This document shows positions 1 through 9,046 of a DNA stretch of 53,172 nt, in pieces. Made by a program: the position numbers and the translations under genes. The first letter of the stretch is position 1. Each line of letters begins with the position of its first letter. The stretch comes from Bacteroidales bacterium UBA1035 (lineage in GTDB: Bacteria > Bacteroidota > Bacteroidia > Bacteroidales > Dysgonomonadaceae): the NCBI GenBank assembly GCA_002316835.1, contig DCEG01000107.1, positions 1-53,172 on the forward strand, given 5' to 3'. The notes under the pieces are model-generated. The model was not told the DNA's origin. It saw nothing but the letters and a program-made list of their open reading frames with translations, and made no database searches.

Positions 1-1413
1 TTTTACAACTTCGTTGTTTGTGAACATTTGGTTGTATACCAGATTGTATTGACTTTCCATTTTACGGTTGGCAATAAGTTGCAAAATAGCTTTTTTGCCG
101 ATATCACCACTGTCGTTGAAAACCGAAGCAAGTGTATAGGAAAGATCACCTTTATAAGTGGACAAAGCATCCTGCGCCAATAATACTGTTTCTTCGTTGT
201 TACTTTTCAGTAATCCTGCTAATGTAAGCATCGCTTGTTCGTTACCAATCTTTGCCAAGGATGAAATGGCAGCTTTTTGCACCATTAGGTTGGCCGATGT
301 AGTATAATTGGCAATCAAATTATCTGCATTTGGTACATTTTTATCGGCTAACCAATAAATAATTGCAGTTTGTTTCTCGGCAGATGCTCTTGGATTCAAT
401 TCCTTAACAATCATATCAACAGTCTTCTTATCGTTTTGGAAAGGCTGTGTTTTAAGTACATTAGTCAGATATGCGATACTTCCGTCTTTAAGAGCACTTT
501 TAAGGAGATTACTCTTATTAGTTGATGGAATTGCCATTAAAAGTTGCGATGCAGCCACTTTCAAATCGGGACGATTTTGTTTCGTGGCGAACGCGAGCAA
601 ACTTTTAGCATCTTTTTCCACCAGTTTAGCATCGGAGTTAACCAATCTTTTTAGCAGAGAAAGATACGACGCTGTTGCACTGTTGGTGGGTTGATAGGAA
701 TAATTAGTCTTTAGTGCGGCAGTTTTCAAAGGAAGAAGTGCGTTGCGAGTTCCCATGTTTCCCAACGCCGTAAGTAACGTGTTGTTGAGGTCGGCAGAGG
801 GATTTTGTGATAAAGCAGTCAGTAGCGCAGCTTCAGATTGTCCATAGGCCGCCTGACTAAGCGCATTTACCAAATTGAGTTTAACGGCATCGGATGCACT
901 GCCTGAAAGGGCGGAAGCCAATGCTTGTTTGGCTTTTTCTGTCCCGATTGAAACTAATGCTTGTGCAGCAGGAGCCGAAAGGCGCGAATCGTTAAGGAAA
1001 GCAGATAAAGCTTCCACATTATTTTCTGTTCCGATTTGTCCGAGTTGACGGATAACCAAAGCCTTTACTTCGTTATCCAGTGACTGATTTAACGCTTTCC
1101 CAAAAGCATTTGCTGCAATGGTTCTTTTGGTGTTGTCGTTAGCTACGAAGTTTGTCCATCCGCTGATGGCATAATCCAGTGTTTCGTTGCTTTGGTTTCC
1201 GGGAGGATTCATTCGTCCGATCAAATCCAGCAAACCTTGTTCGCCTGTGGACACCAGGTCTGTCATTGTACGGTTGTATTGTGCCTGATTATCGGCCGGA
1301 AGTTGTGCAAGTGCATCAGCGATAATAGTAGCACTTGTTCTGCCTTGCGGCATTTGAGCCTGAAGTCCGCCAACAATTAACAAGCAGATTATGACGAGTT
1401 TTATATGTTTCAT
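1..1413 (-). CDS. HEAT-repeat exported protein, 3' part outside window
   Basis: An open frame runs without a stop from an ATG at 1411-1413 to the window edge, giving 471 visible residues. It begins with a signal peptide (MKHIKLVIICLLIVGG, then an Ala-Gln cleavage region). The rest is a series of roughly 30-40 residue alpha-helical units rich in Ala, Leu and Asn, for example ALVSIGTEKAKQALASAL and LLTALGNMGTRNALLPL, which is the look of HEAT repeats. In Bacteroidota such N-terminal HEAT arrays are often joined to a C-terminal DUF1080 (3-keto-disaccharide hydrolase) domain and lie beside Gfo/Idh/MocA oxidoreductases, as here. The C-terminal domain is not in view, so that assignment is inference. 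It is last of the leftward series. Confidence 0.8.
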   Translation of the reverse strand, partial: MKHIKLVIICLLIVGGLQAQMPQGRTSATIIADALAQLPADNQAQYNRTMTDLVSTGEQGLLDLIGRMNPPGNQSNETLDYAISGWTNFVANDNTKRTIAANAFGKALNQSLDNEVKALVIRQLGQIGTENNVEALSAFLNDSRLSAPAAQALVSIGTEKAKQALASALSGSASDAVKLNLVNALSQAAYGQSEAALLTALSQNPSADLNNTLLTALGNMGTRNALLPLKTAALKTNYSYQPTNSATASYLSLLKRLVNSDAKLVEKDAKSLLAFATKQNRPDLKVAASQLLMAIPSTNKSNLLKSALKDGSIAYLTNVLKTQPFQNDKKTVDMIVKELNPRASAEKQTAIIYWLADKNVPNADNLIANYTTSANLMVQKAAISSLAKIGNEQAMLTLAGLLKSNNEETVLLAQDALSTYKGDLSYTLASVFNDSGDIGKKAILQLIANRKMESQYNLVYNQMFTNNEVVK

Positions 1414-1465
1414 TTGTTTATGAATTTTTTTTTATTGAAATTGATAGGGTAAATTATGTTTTTTG

Positions 1466-1515
1466 GATTAGACGCATTCGATGCGTCTCTTCTGACTTCC
1501 GTCATCAGTCTTCCG
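1466..1515. repeat. REP-like palindrome between genes
   Basis: A perfect stem AGACGCAT / ATGCGTCT (1470-1488) with loop TCG is followed by two copies of an ACTTCCG/TCTTCCG motif. No T-run follows on either side, so a terminator is less likely than a short dispersed palindromic repeat. A weaker relative with core CGATGC-AC-GCATCG lies at 30193-30206. Confidence 0.45.
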
Positions 1516-1520
1516 ACATT

Positions 1521-2783
1521 CTAAATACTCCACGGTGCACGCATCGGCTGGTCGATTAATCGATTGGCTTCTTCATCGTTTACGAACAGTTGTTTCACCG
1601 GATCGAATTCGAGTGTCCTGTTCAATCGGAGTGCTACTGCACCCATATTTACGATTGTTGCAGAACGATGTCCGTTCAATTCGTTTAAAGCGAATTTTTG
1701 ACGGTTACGAACAGATTCTATGAAGTTCGTGTTTTGTTCCTGTGGTTCGGGGAAGTCGGCCAATTTCTTTTGCCAATCGGGAATATCACAAACGAAGTTT
1801 CTGTAAACATTTCCGTTTGGTCCGGCAATATAAGGCGTGTTCGGTTCACCATAATCGCCACCCCAAAGAATAATTTGACAACCATCATCGTAAGTATATG
1901 TTATAGAACGCCAGGTTCCTACTGCATCCGGGTGTTGTTGTGGTGCGTCAACTTCTACTTTCACGGGGCTTGTGTTGTCTTTTCCTAACAAGTACTGAAC
2001 GGGATCTATGTAATGTTGTCCCATATCGCCCAAACCTCCTCCATCATAATCCCAATAACCACGGAATGTTCCGTGAACACGATGCGCGTTGTAAGGTTTG
2101 TAAGGAGCAGGGCCTAACCACATGTCGTAATCAAGTTCTGCGGGAACAGGTTGTGGTTCGAGATGAGTTTTTCCTACCCAGTAGAATTTCCAGTCGAATC
2201 CGGTGTGTTTACTGATGGTAACTTTCAATGGCCAGCCAAGCATTCCGCTGTCGATAAGTTTTTTCAATGGTTTTACCGGCGTTCCTAAACCGTAAAACTG
2301 GTCTTTGAAGCGGAACCACGTATTCAGACGGAAAATATTTCCGTATTGCTGAATAGCTTCAACCACGCGTTTGCTTTCGCCAATGGTGCGTGTCATCGGT
2401 TTTTCGCAGAAAATATCTTTTCCGGCTTTTGCCGCTTCCACCGACATAATACCGTGCCAGTGAGGCGGGGTAGCGATGTGTACGATATCTACGTTTTTAT
2501 CTAGGATAAGGTCGCGGAAATCATGATAAAGACTGATATTGTCTTTTACCAAAGCGGCAGCTTGTTTGAGGTGGTTTTTATCCACGTCGCACATGGCCAC
2601 AACACGTGTGTTGTCGTAAGGAATGTGTCCGCGTCCCATTCCTCCCACACCGATAATACCTTTCGTTAGTTCATCGCTTGGAGCAATAAACCCTCTCCCC
2701 AGTACATTTCGGGGAATCACCGTAAGGAGAGTCACTCCACCCAGGGTTTTTAAAAACTGTCTTCTTGATGTCATATTATTCAT
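1521..2783 (-). CDS. Gfo/Idh/MocA family oxidoreductase, Tat-exported
   Basis: The 420-residue protein starts with a twin-arginine signal (SRRQFLK at residues 6-12). A Rossmann NAD(P)-binding loop GVGGMGRGH follows at about 45-53, an acidic adenosine-ribose contact in the MCDVD strand, and the family's EKP motif at 127-129, where the Lys is normally catalytic. The C-terminal half is the usual alpha/beta substrate-binding domain. Members oxidise or epimerise sugars and cyclitols using a bound nucleotide; the substrate cannot be read from sequence. It is one of three such proteins in this leftward series and lies between the HEAT-repeat protein and an esterase-like lipoprotein. A second ATG at 2774 would keep the Tat motif. 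Confidence 0.88.
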   Translation of the reverse strand: MNNMTSRRQFLKTLGGVTLLTVIPRNVLGRGFIAPSDELTKGIIGVGGMGRGHIPYDNTRVVAMCDVDKNHLKQAAALVKDNISLYHDFRDLILDKNVDIVHIATPPHWHGIMSVEAAKAGKDIFCEKPMTRTIGESKRVVEAIQQYGNIFRLNTWFRFKDQFYGLGTPVKPLKKLIDSGMLGWPLKVTISKHTGFDWKFYWVGKTHLEPQPVPAELDYDMWLGPAPYKPYNAHRVHGTFRGYWDYDGGGLGDMGQHYIDPVQYLLGKDNTSPVKVEVDAPQQHPDAVGTWRSITYTYDDGCQIILWGGDYGEPNTPYIAGPNGNVYRNFVCDIPDWQKKLADFPEPQEQNTNFIESVRNRQKFALNELNGHRSATIVNMGAVALRLNRTLEFDPVKQLFVNDEEANRLIDQPMRAPWSI

Positions 2784-2894
2784 ATTTGAGTGTGATGAAA
2801 ATTAAATTTTGTAAATATAATGAATTTTTAAATATTCTGATTTTGTATTTTTAGCTTATTAAATATTTTTATTTTACTTTTCTGATTTTTCAGG

Positions 2895-4103
2895 TTAATT
2901 CCAAACCACATCTTCATTTGCTTTAGCTCCATACTCAGGGAACGGATGTTTTTCGTCAAAAGGATACAAGGCTTTAATATCTTCTATTACAATTGTATTT
3001 TCATTTAATGATCCATCTGGATTAACAGCTTTGGTTAAATCTAACCCCAGGTGTTTTGCTAAAAAGGGATAAACGGCTGCCCGTTTGTTGTAATCATAAC
3101 CGTGCTTGTCGTCAGGGAGATGTACATATTCAATTAATTCAGGTTTATTAAATAGTCCGTAAATATATTGCACATGTGGGAATTCAACATTTGGTGTATT
3201 TTTTGTCCAATCATCGCCATCAGAAACTAACATCATAGGACGTGGAGCAGCACATGCAGCGATTTCTACATTATTAGTTTGAAAATTTTCTGCTTTATGA
3301 ACTGGCATACCACTCTCACAAACGCATCCTCCAAAAAAATGAGCTGATACCTGAACAACAGGAACAGAAACTGCAATTCTATCGTCAACTGCTGTTAGTA
3401 AAAACGCCTGAGTTCCACCCCCTGATGCTCCGGTAATAGCTATCCGGTTTGCATCTGCACCCATTGAGAGCAAAAAGTCGACGCTCCTTATACTATTCCA
3501 TAATTGTAATTTTAATGCATCAGGATGTTTGTGCACCCATCCATATTCCTGTGCAAGTTGTCCGTAACCTACCATATCGTACGCGAAAACCATAGCCCCC
3601 ATACGGGCCATGGCAGCAAATCGTTTCTGTGCATCAGGACGATATCGCCCATAATCATCAAGTTCTGCCCAATGGCCATGCGTATTCAATATTCCCGGTA
3701 AGTTCTCTCTCGCATTCAGCGGTGTATAAAGGCTTCCGGTAACAAATACTCCGGGTAAACTTTCAAAAGCTACATTCTGTACCTGATAGCCATCGTATAT
3801 CCGTGTGTCGCCAATGATTGGATTCAGTGGACATTTTTCCGGAAATTTTTCTAATCCGGCTCCTTTTAGAATTTGCGCTTTTAACAGTTCTGAGCGTTTC
3901 TTCCAATCGTAGGCAGTAGTGTACTCTTTACGTTTTTCTTCCAGAAATTTTCTTCCTTCAGCTTCAGTCCAGTGATATCCGATACAAAGCATGCTTGAAT
4001 CAATCTGTTTCATTTCGACAGTGTTTTTTTGTTCTTTAATGTTGCATGAATTTATCAAAAAAAGTACACAGATGAAAGGTAAAAAAAAGTGATTAAACTT
4101 CAT
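2895..4103 (-). CDS. acetyl-xylan-esterase-like alpha/beta hydrolase, lipoprotein
   Basis: This 402-residue protein has a lipoprotein signal peptide with lipobox LINSC (Cys20), so it is probably surface or periplasmic membrane anchored. The alpha/beta-hydrolase nucleophile elbow GASGGG puts the catalytic Ser at 227. A likely acid lies in SDGDD (about 295-298) and the His in DDKHGYD (about 334), giving a plausible triad. A THGH segment at 141-144 could form the oxyanion region. The overall pattern resembles the acetyl-xylan esterase/cephalosporin-C deacetylase group (AXE1), which removes acetyl esters from sugars. It lies in the same leftward series as the GH109 and oxidoreductase genes, so it may deacetylate the imported glycan. 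The exact substrate is unknown. Confidence 0.78.
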   Translation of the reverse strand: MKFNHFFLPFICVLFLINSCNIKEQKNTVEMKQIDSSMLCIGYHWTEAEGRKFLEEKRKEYTTAYDWKKRSELLKAQILKGAGLEKFPEKCPLNPIIGDTRIYDGYQVQNVAFESLPGVFVTGSLYTPLNARENLPGILNTHGHWAELDDYGRYRPDAQKRFAAMARMGAMVFAYDMVGYGQLAQEYGWVHKHPDALKLQLWNSIRSVDFLLSMGADANRIAITGASGGGTQAFLLTAVDDRIAVSVPVVQVSAHFFGGCVCESGMPVHKAENFQTNNVEIAACAAPRPMMLVSDGDDWTKNTPNVEFPHVQYIYGLFNKPELIEYVHLPDDKHGYDYNKRAAVYPFLAKHLGLDLTKAVNPDGSLNENTIVIEDIKALYPFDEKHPFPEYGAKANEDVVWN

Positions 4104-4124
4104 ATTAAATTTGTTTTAAATGGA

Positions 4125-4853
4125 TTAGGATAAAAGTGAAGCTGAATTTTTATCAAGATATAGCCAGACAGTCTTATGCTTTTTCAGGACAGAAGAAGGA
4201 GTTTCCGGAGTAACAGGGCTTTCAACTGTTTTCTTAACGGCATATGCTTTGCGTTCATCGGGTACACTGCAAATAATAGCCTCCGATTTCATTATCTGAT
4301 GGATTGACATACTAATTGCGTCTTCCGGTACATCATCAATTGTCGGGAACCAACCTTCTCCTGACTGTTGAAGTCGACAAGCATCGTCTAAATGTACTAA
4401 AATATAGGGTTCTTTTGTTTCAAAGTCCGCAGGAGGATCATTAAAAGCTATATGGGTGTTTTCTCCAATTCCTATAAATGCAACATCGATTGTTGTTTTA
4501 TCTATCAATTTCCCAAGTCTTTTACATTCTTCTATGGAGTTAATTTCACCGTTTATATAATGAAACTTTTTAAGCGGAACAATATCAACAAACCTCTCTT
4601 TTAAGTATTTGCGAAATGAAGCAGGATGAGTATCCGGAATACCGATGTACTCATCCAAATGAAATGCAACTACTTTTGACCAGTCGATATTTTCTTTTAC
4701 AAGCTCATTTAACATCTCAAATTGTGAGACGCCGGTAGCGACTATGATATTGGCTTTTCCGTTTTCTTGTATTGCTTTTTGAATTAATGAAGCTCCTTTT
4801 TCTGCGGCCTTTTTACCAAGTTGTTCCTTGTTTTCGCTGATGATAATTTCCAT
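4125..4853 (-). CDS. NagB-like sugar-phosphate isomerase/deaminase
   Basis: A cytoplasmic 242-residue protein of the glucosamine-6-phosphate deaminase/6-phosphogluconolactonase fold. It shows the early substrate loop ATGVSQ (39-44), LDEY (66-69, the general-base Asp of NagB at 67) and the signature GIGENTHIAFND (128-139). E. coli NagB has Asp141-Gly-His143 and Glu148 in that signature; here the equivalents are Asn132-Thr-His134 and Asp139, so His is kept but the two acids differ. That places it among NagB paralogues rather than classical NagB. It lies 17 bp upstream (in the leftward direction of transcription, downstream) of the GH109 gene. Conversion of an aminosugar phosphate to a ketose phosphate is a likely role. 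The length is slightly short of the usual 260-270. Confidence 0.78.
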   Translation of the reverse strand: MEIIISENKEQLGKKAAEKGASLIQKAIQENGKANIIVATGVSQFEMLNELVKENIDWSKVVAFHLDEYIGIPDTHPASFRKYLKERFVDIVPLKKFHYINGEINSIEECKRLGKLIDKTTIDVAFIGIGENTHIAFNDPPADFETKEPYILVHLDDACRLQQSGEGWFPTIDDVPEDAISMSIHQIMKSEAIICSVPDERKAYAVKKTVESPVTPETPSSVLKKHKTVWLYLDKNSASLLS

Positions 4854-4870
4854 TATTCATGTTAGCTAAA

Positions 4871-6223
4871 TCAGTGTGCAAATTTCAATCCGTTTAATTT
4901 GTTCCAGTCACAACGGGTGAAATCGGGAATTTTCACAGGCATTCCTCCGTTCAGCACCGATTGCTCTGCTAATTCTACCAGGCAAGACCATTCGGCAGCA
5001 TCGTAAACATCCTGATCGAGTGGTAATCCATTTCTCAAGCAATAGATTAACCGGTAATCCATAATAAAGTCCATGCCGCCGTGCCCTCCAACTTTTTTGG
5101 CAAACTCACCAATTTCCTTGATGAAGGGGTGTTCGTATTTTGTCATTAATGAATCAATTTGTTCTTTCTTCAGGAAATTATGAGCATTTGGTTCCAGTGC
5201 TATTAATTCGGATGGATATTTCTGGAAAAAGCCTTTTGTGCCGCTTATTGTGTGTAATCTACTGTATGGCCGCGGACTTGTTACATCGTGTTGAATCATG
5301 ATAGTCCTGCCCCTTTCGGTTTTTATTATGGTCGTATTCATATCGCCCAATTTATACTCCTGTTTTGCCTGTGTAGAATTTTCACCAAATTCTTCTCTGG
5401 CATACTCCGTCATACCAAATTGATTGGACGAAACAGAAACCAGATAATTCATTTTGTCTCCTCTATGTATGTTCATAGCTTGACATATCGGGCCAAGCCC
5501 GTGGGTAGGATATGGATTACCTGTATGAGCAGTGTTGAATTTCAACCTCCACATATTCCAGTAGGCATTCGGATTAAAGTTGCTTTCCCTTAAGTCGTGA
5601 ATATAAGCACCTTCGCCGTGTACGAGCTCTCCGAATAGTCCCTGTTGAGCCATATTCAGCGTGTTCAACTCGAAGAAGTCGTAGCATGTGTTTTCGAGCA
5701 TCATGCAATGTTTGCGCGTTTTTTCGGCTGTATTTACCAGTTGCCAGCACTCTTCAATTGTAGTGGCCGCAGGAACTTCGATTGCCACGTGTTTTCCTTG
5801 CTCCATGGCATATACGGCCATTGGTGTATGGTTAATCCAGTCAGTACAAATATAAATCAGATCGATATCTTTTCGTTGACACAGTTCTTTCCATGCATTT
5901 TCACCCACATATTCGACAGCCGGTTTAAGCCCTCTTTTAGCTAATGTGTTTTGCGATTTTTTTACCTCTTCTTCACTCAAATCGCACAAAGCTTTGATTT
6001 CGACCCCTTCAATAAATGTGTATCTCCCTACTGCTGAGCTGCCCCGATTGCCTAATCCGATAAAGCCAACCCGAACCGTTGGAATTGGATCGACGGCCAG
6101 TTGAAGCACATTTTGTTGCCCTTTTGCCCTTGGTGGTTCCGGATTTTGTATTTGTTTAGACGATTGAGCGAAGCTACTCATTGCAAAAATGAGAGCTAAA
6201 ACCAATACATTCAAATGTTTCAT
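4871..6223 (-). CDS. GH109-type exported glycosidase (alpha-N-acetylgalactosaminidase family)
   Basis: The 450-residue protein has a Sec signal peptide ending near SSFAQ (residue 20) and a Rossmann loop GFIGLGNRG (53-61). In place of the usual EKP it has EVPAA (149-153). ENTCY (Tyr181), GEGAYIHDLR (203-212) and YPTHGLGP (Tyr238, His241) match, from memory, the conserved active-site blocks of GH109, the NAD-dependent glycosidases first found as GalNAc-removing enzymes in Elizabethkingia. GH109 enzymes use bound NAD+ in a transient oxidation-elimination mechanism. Its neighbours (NagB-like isomerase, esterase, two Gfo/Idh/MocA proteins) agree with work on an N-acetylhexosamine-containing glycan. 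Other specificities are known in the family, so the substrate remains open. Confidence 0.82.
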   Translation of the reverse strand: MKHLNVLVLALIFAMSSFAQSSKQIQNPEPPRAKGQQNVLQLAVDPIPTVRVGFIGLGNRGSSAVGRYTFIEGVEIKALCDLSEEEVKKSQNTLAKRGLKPAVEYVGENAWKELCQRKDIDLIYICTDWINHTPMAVYAMEQGKHVAIEVPAATTIEECWQLVNTAEKTRKHCMMLENTCYDFFELNTLNMAQQGLFGELVHGEGAYIHDLRESNFNPNAYWNMWRLKFNTAHTGNPYPTHGLGPICQAMNIHRGDKMNYLVSVSSNQFGMTEYAREEFGENSTQAKQEYKLGDMNTTIIKTERGRTIMIQHDVTSPRPYSRLHTISGTKGFFQKYPSELIALEPNAHNFLKKEQIDSLMTKYEHPFIKEIGEFAKKVGGHGGMDFIMDYRLIYCLRNGLPLDQDVYDAAEWSCLVELAEQSVLNGGMPVKIPDFTRCDWNKLNGLKFAH

Positions 6224-6252
6224 ATGTATCTTTAAATGTTTAATGTGATTTT

Positions 6253-7605
6253 TTATTCCTTTCCGGGGACACCTGCCACAGGAATAGTTTCAGGAATGTT
6301 TTCCACAGGTCCCATTACATACGTTTTAGGTCCCAGATAAAGATCGGCATTTAATACTTCGTCCCAGGTAATGTCTTTTCCGGTGTAAGCAGCCATTCGT
6401 CCCATAATGGTAATTAGAGAAGAATAAGCTTGTTCTTCACCATCATTGATTGTTTCCCCGCTCCTGATAGCAGTAACCAGATTAATATGTTCCTGAACAA
6501 AAGGATTTTTTACTGTCCATTCCGATTGAGTGTCGCCTTCTGCGGGACGTGGATATTCCCAGATAATGTTTCCGGCCAGATCATATAATTTGCCGGCAGC
6601 ATCGGCATAACCGTTCGTGCAGTTAATTTGCTCTACCTTTTCATTGCTGCAGCCGTCGATTTGTCGGGCGGCACAATGCGTGCGCATACCGTTGTCGTAC
6701 AAATATTCAATGCTAAAAAAGTCATATTGATCACCGGTTACTCTTCTTTGGCGTCCACCCCAGCCGGTCGCTTTAACCGGATTTTTGCCCAGATACCAGT
6801 TCATAACATCCACTTCGTGGATAAATTGTTCGGTTATATGATCACCCGATAGCCAGCAAAAGTTTACCCAATTCCTGAGCATATATTCCATATCTGTCCA
6901 TTCGGGTCTTCGGCTACGATACCACAATGCCCCACCGTTACGAATGATGTTTGCTCCAACGATATCGCCAATTAGACCATTTAGTACTTGTCTCCTGGTT
7001 TCCATATAATCTTTTTGGGAACGACGAATTGTGCCGCTGACTATATTCAAGTTCAATGTTTTCGCCCTTTTTACGGCAGCCAAAACTTTTCTGACACCAA
7101 ACGGATCAACGGCGATGGGTTTTTCCATAAAAATATGTTTTTGAGCATTCACCGCAGCTTCAACATGTGACGGACGGAAATGGGGTGGAGTACAAAGCAA
7201 AACCACATCTATGCCGGAACCAATTACTTTTTCGTAACTATCGAAGCCAATAAAACAGTTTTCGTCAGGAATTTCAACATTGCGTTCTTTTTTTAAAATT
7301 TCCCGGCAACTGTCAAGCTTGTCCTGAAATACATCTCCCAAAGCCACAATTTGAAGATTTGGCCCTGCATCCAGAAAATCCATCGCAGCACCGGTTCCTC
7401 TTCCTCCACAACCAACGAGGCCTGCTTTAATTACTTTTCCATCCGGAGCCTGATCTAACAACTTCGGTAATTTTAAATCACCTTTTTTCGATTTTTCGGT
7501 AGAGCAGGAGGATAGTAAAGGAATTCCTCCGACAACTCCAATTGTACCTGCTACTGCGGAACTTATTAGAAAGTTTCTTCTTGATAACGAATTATTGTTA
7601 ATCAT
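6253..7605 (-). CDS. Gfo/Idh/MocA oxidoreductase, Tat signal with lipobox
   Basis: A 450-residue protein whose N-terminus carries both a twin-arginine motif (SRRNFL, 8-13) and a lipobox LLSSC (Cys34), suggesting a folded, cofactor-loaded lipoprotein exported by Tat. The Rossmann loop GLVGCGGRGTG (62-72) and EKP (161-163) are intact. The C-terminal half contains VNFCWLSGDHITEQFIHEVD, typical of the exported Bacteroidota subfamily in which an HExxD-like stretch lines the active site. It is the second gene of the leftward series, 29 bp before GH109, and is preceded by about 200 bp without a gene. Role: oxidation or epimerisation of a sugar in the periplasm; substrate unknown. Confidence 0.88.
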   Translation of the reverse strand: MINNNSLSRRNFLISSAVAGTIGVVGGIPLLSSCSTEKSKKGDLKLPKLLDQAPDGKVIKAGLVGCGGRGTGAAMDFLDAGPNLQIVALGDVFQDKLDSCREILKKERNVEIPDENCFIGFDSYEKVIGSGIDVVLLCTPPHFRPSHVEAAVNAQKHIFMEKPIAVDPFGVRKVLAAVKRAKTLNLNIVSGTIRRSQKDYMETRRQVLNGLIGDIVGANIIRNGGALWYRSRRPEWTDMEYMLRNWVNFCWLSGDHITEQFIHEVDVMNWYLGKNPVKATGWGGRQRRVTGDQYDFFSIEYLYDNGMRTHCAARQIDGCSNEKVEQINCTNGYADAAGKLYDLAGNIIWEYPRPAEGDTQSEWTVKNPFVQEHINLVTAIRSGETINDGEEQAYSSLITIMGRMAAYTGKDITWDEVLNADLYLGPKTYVMGPVENIPETIPVAGVPGKE

Positions 7606-7802
7606 ATTATATTGAATTAGTGATAAATACTATGTTTAGGAATTAAAGAGTATTGACTTTTGATATTGAGAATTTTATGAGGTTATGATGGCAGAGCTAT
7701 TAAAATTGCATATTTATCTCTAAGAAGATCACGAATATCAAATGAAAAATAACAAAACCCTTAGATGTTTTATCGTAATTTAGATTGCTGAATTCTTGAT
7801 TT

Positions 7803-8714
7803 TTATAGATAGGAAATAATTTCATCCATTTGTGCGGAAATAGCTTTCAGGTGATTTCTATCTCCACCTGGAACTTCTGCTGTTAACCAGCCGCCTTTGT
7901 GTCTTATCTCGCTTACGGCTTTCATTACAACAGGCCAGTTGTTGTCACCTTTCAATAAGTCTACTTTGAATCCTTCCCATAATCCTTTAGAATTCATTAA
8001 TTCACGACTGAATTCTTTAATGTGAAGCTTCATTATACGAGAGTTAAGAGTTTTAATCCAATGTTCAGGCCAGCCGTAGCGAAGCACATTTCCGATATCG
8101 AAATACCAGCCTACAAGCGGATGATTGATTTCGTCGATATATCTTTTTGCTTCAACAGGGCTTATAAGAAAGTTGTTCCAAACGTTCTCCAATGCTATTT
8201 GCATTCCGGTTTCTTCTGCGTATGGAATTAATTCCCTTATCGCATTTTGTGATGTGATGTAAGCTCGTTCATACGATACTTTTTCATTAACTACACCCGG
8301 AACTACTAAAACCGTATCTCCACCCATTTCTTTTACTTCGCACAATGACCGGGCAACGGAATCGATGCACTTTTTTCTCACCATTGGATCGGGATCAGAG
8401 AGCGGTGAACTCCAATGATCTTTGTTCACAACGGTTGGAAGTTCAATTCCTGATTTCGATTTTGCATCCAATACTTCAGACATCTTAAAATCGACGGGAC
8501 TATTTAATTCCACACCGTCAAAGCCAAGATCTTTGGCTAACTTAAATTTGTCGGTCAAGGACAATTCTTCTTTTATCATTCCAAGTCCCAGACTCTTTTT
8601 TAATACTACTTTCTTTATTGTCTTATTTTGCAAGAAGGATGCAGATTTAAGAGGTGTCACAACCGAGGCCCCGGCTATTACGGCTGCGGATTTTAAAAAA
8701 TCTTTTCTGTTCAT
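7803..8714 (-). CDS. sugar phosphate isomerase/epimerase, TIM-barrel (AP-endonuclease-2 fold), exported
   Basis: I place the start at the ATG 8712-8714, which gives 303 residues beginning MNRKDFLKSAAVIAGAS, a Tat-like or Sec signal; the frame stays open 39 codons upstream but that extension looks unlike any signal peptide. Xylose-isomerase-like TIM-barrel motifs follow: GLGMIKEELSLTDKF, GFDGVELNSP, IALENVWNN, VGWYFDIGNVLRYG and KLHIKEF, with metal ligands expected at the Glu of ALEN, the Asp/His region of FDIGN and the Glu/His near the C-terminus. Members epimerise or isomerise sugars such as 3-keto sugars, and often sit beside Gfo/Idh/MocA enzymes, with which they may share 3-keto intermediates. 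First gene of the leftward series, divergent from the sigma factor. Confidence 0.82.
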   Translation of the reverse strand: MNRKDFLKSAAVIAGASVVTPLKSASFLQNKTIKKVVLKKSLGLGMIKEELSLTDKFKLAKDLGFDGVELNSPVDFKMSEVLDAKSKSGIELPTVVNKDHWSSPLSDPDPMVRKKCIDSVARSLCEVKEMGGDTVLVVPGVVNEKVSYERAYITSQNAIRELIPYAEETGMQIALENVWNNFLISPVEAKRYIDEINHPLVGWYFDIGNVLRYGWPEHWIKTLNSRIMKLHIKEFSRELMNSKGLWEGFKVDLLKGDNNWPVVMKAVSEIRHKGGWLTAEVPGGDRNHLKAISAQMDEIISYL

Positions 8715-8853
8715 TGAATTTTGTATTTGGATAAGTTGTGAAAAAAGATAATTAATTAAAAAAGAATGATAAAGATAAGTAAATTTTTTATTCTTGAACT
8801 TCAAATACCGGTTTATTTTTATACAAAACACCTCTTACTGTGAAAGATACAGA

Positions 8854-8914
8854 CTTGATTTTATTTTATTCGCTTAGTGAATAAATAGAAAATCAAGTGA
8901 ATAACTAGTATTCA
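8854..8914. promoter_or_regulatory. direct and inverted repeats in the divergent control region
   Basis: The 332-bp gap between the epimerase and the sigma factor holds an 18/19-bp imperfect inverted repeat (8854-8871 with 8879-8897, loop GCTTAGT). It also holds a 13-bp direct repeat, AGTGAATAAATAG at 8876 and AGTGAATAACTAG at 8896, exactly 20 bp apart. A palindrome TGAATA-ACTAG-TATTCA (8898-8914) overlaps the second copy. This suggests a regulator bound on one face of the helix between the two divergent units. The regulator is not identified. Confidence 0.45.
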
Positions 8915-8950
8915 ATTCATCATATAGTATGGTTTTACAAACAAATTTAG

Positions 8951-8958
8951 TAATTTTG
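8951..8958 (+). promoter_or_regulatory. -7 box for the ECF sigma factor gene
   Basis: TAATTTTG matches the Bacteroidota -7 consensus TAnnTTTG exactly and faces the sigma gene, about 88 bp from its ATG. No good -33 TTG at 19-21 bp was found, so activation by another protein is possible. Confidence 0.4.
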
Positions 8959-9046
8959 TACTTATTTTGAATCCTGAATTCTTCTGGGTATTTTATTCTT
9001 ATTTGTTTTTATTATTAATTAGTAAGAAATTTAAGACTTCTTTTAC

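Noticed and set aside
1470..1488. Terminator between the first two genes
   Set aside because: The stem is good but no U-run follows on either strand; a dispersed palindrome fits better.
8715..8831. 39-codon N-terminal extension of the epimerase gene
   Set aside because: The later Met gives a proper export signal; the extension is Lys/Phe/Tyr rich and unlike family members.
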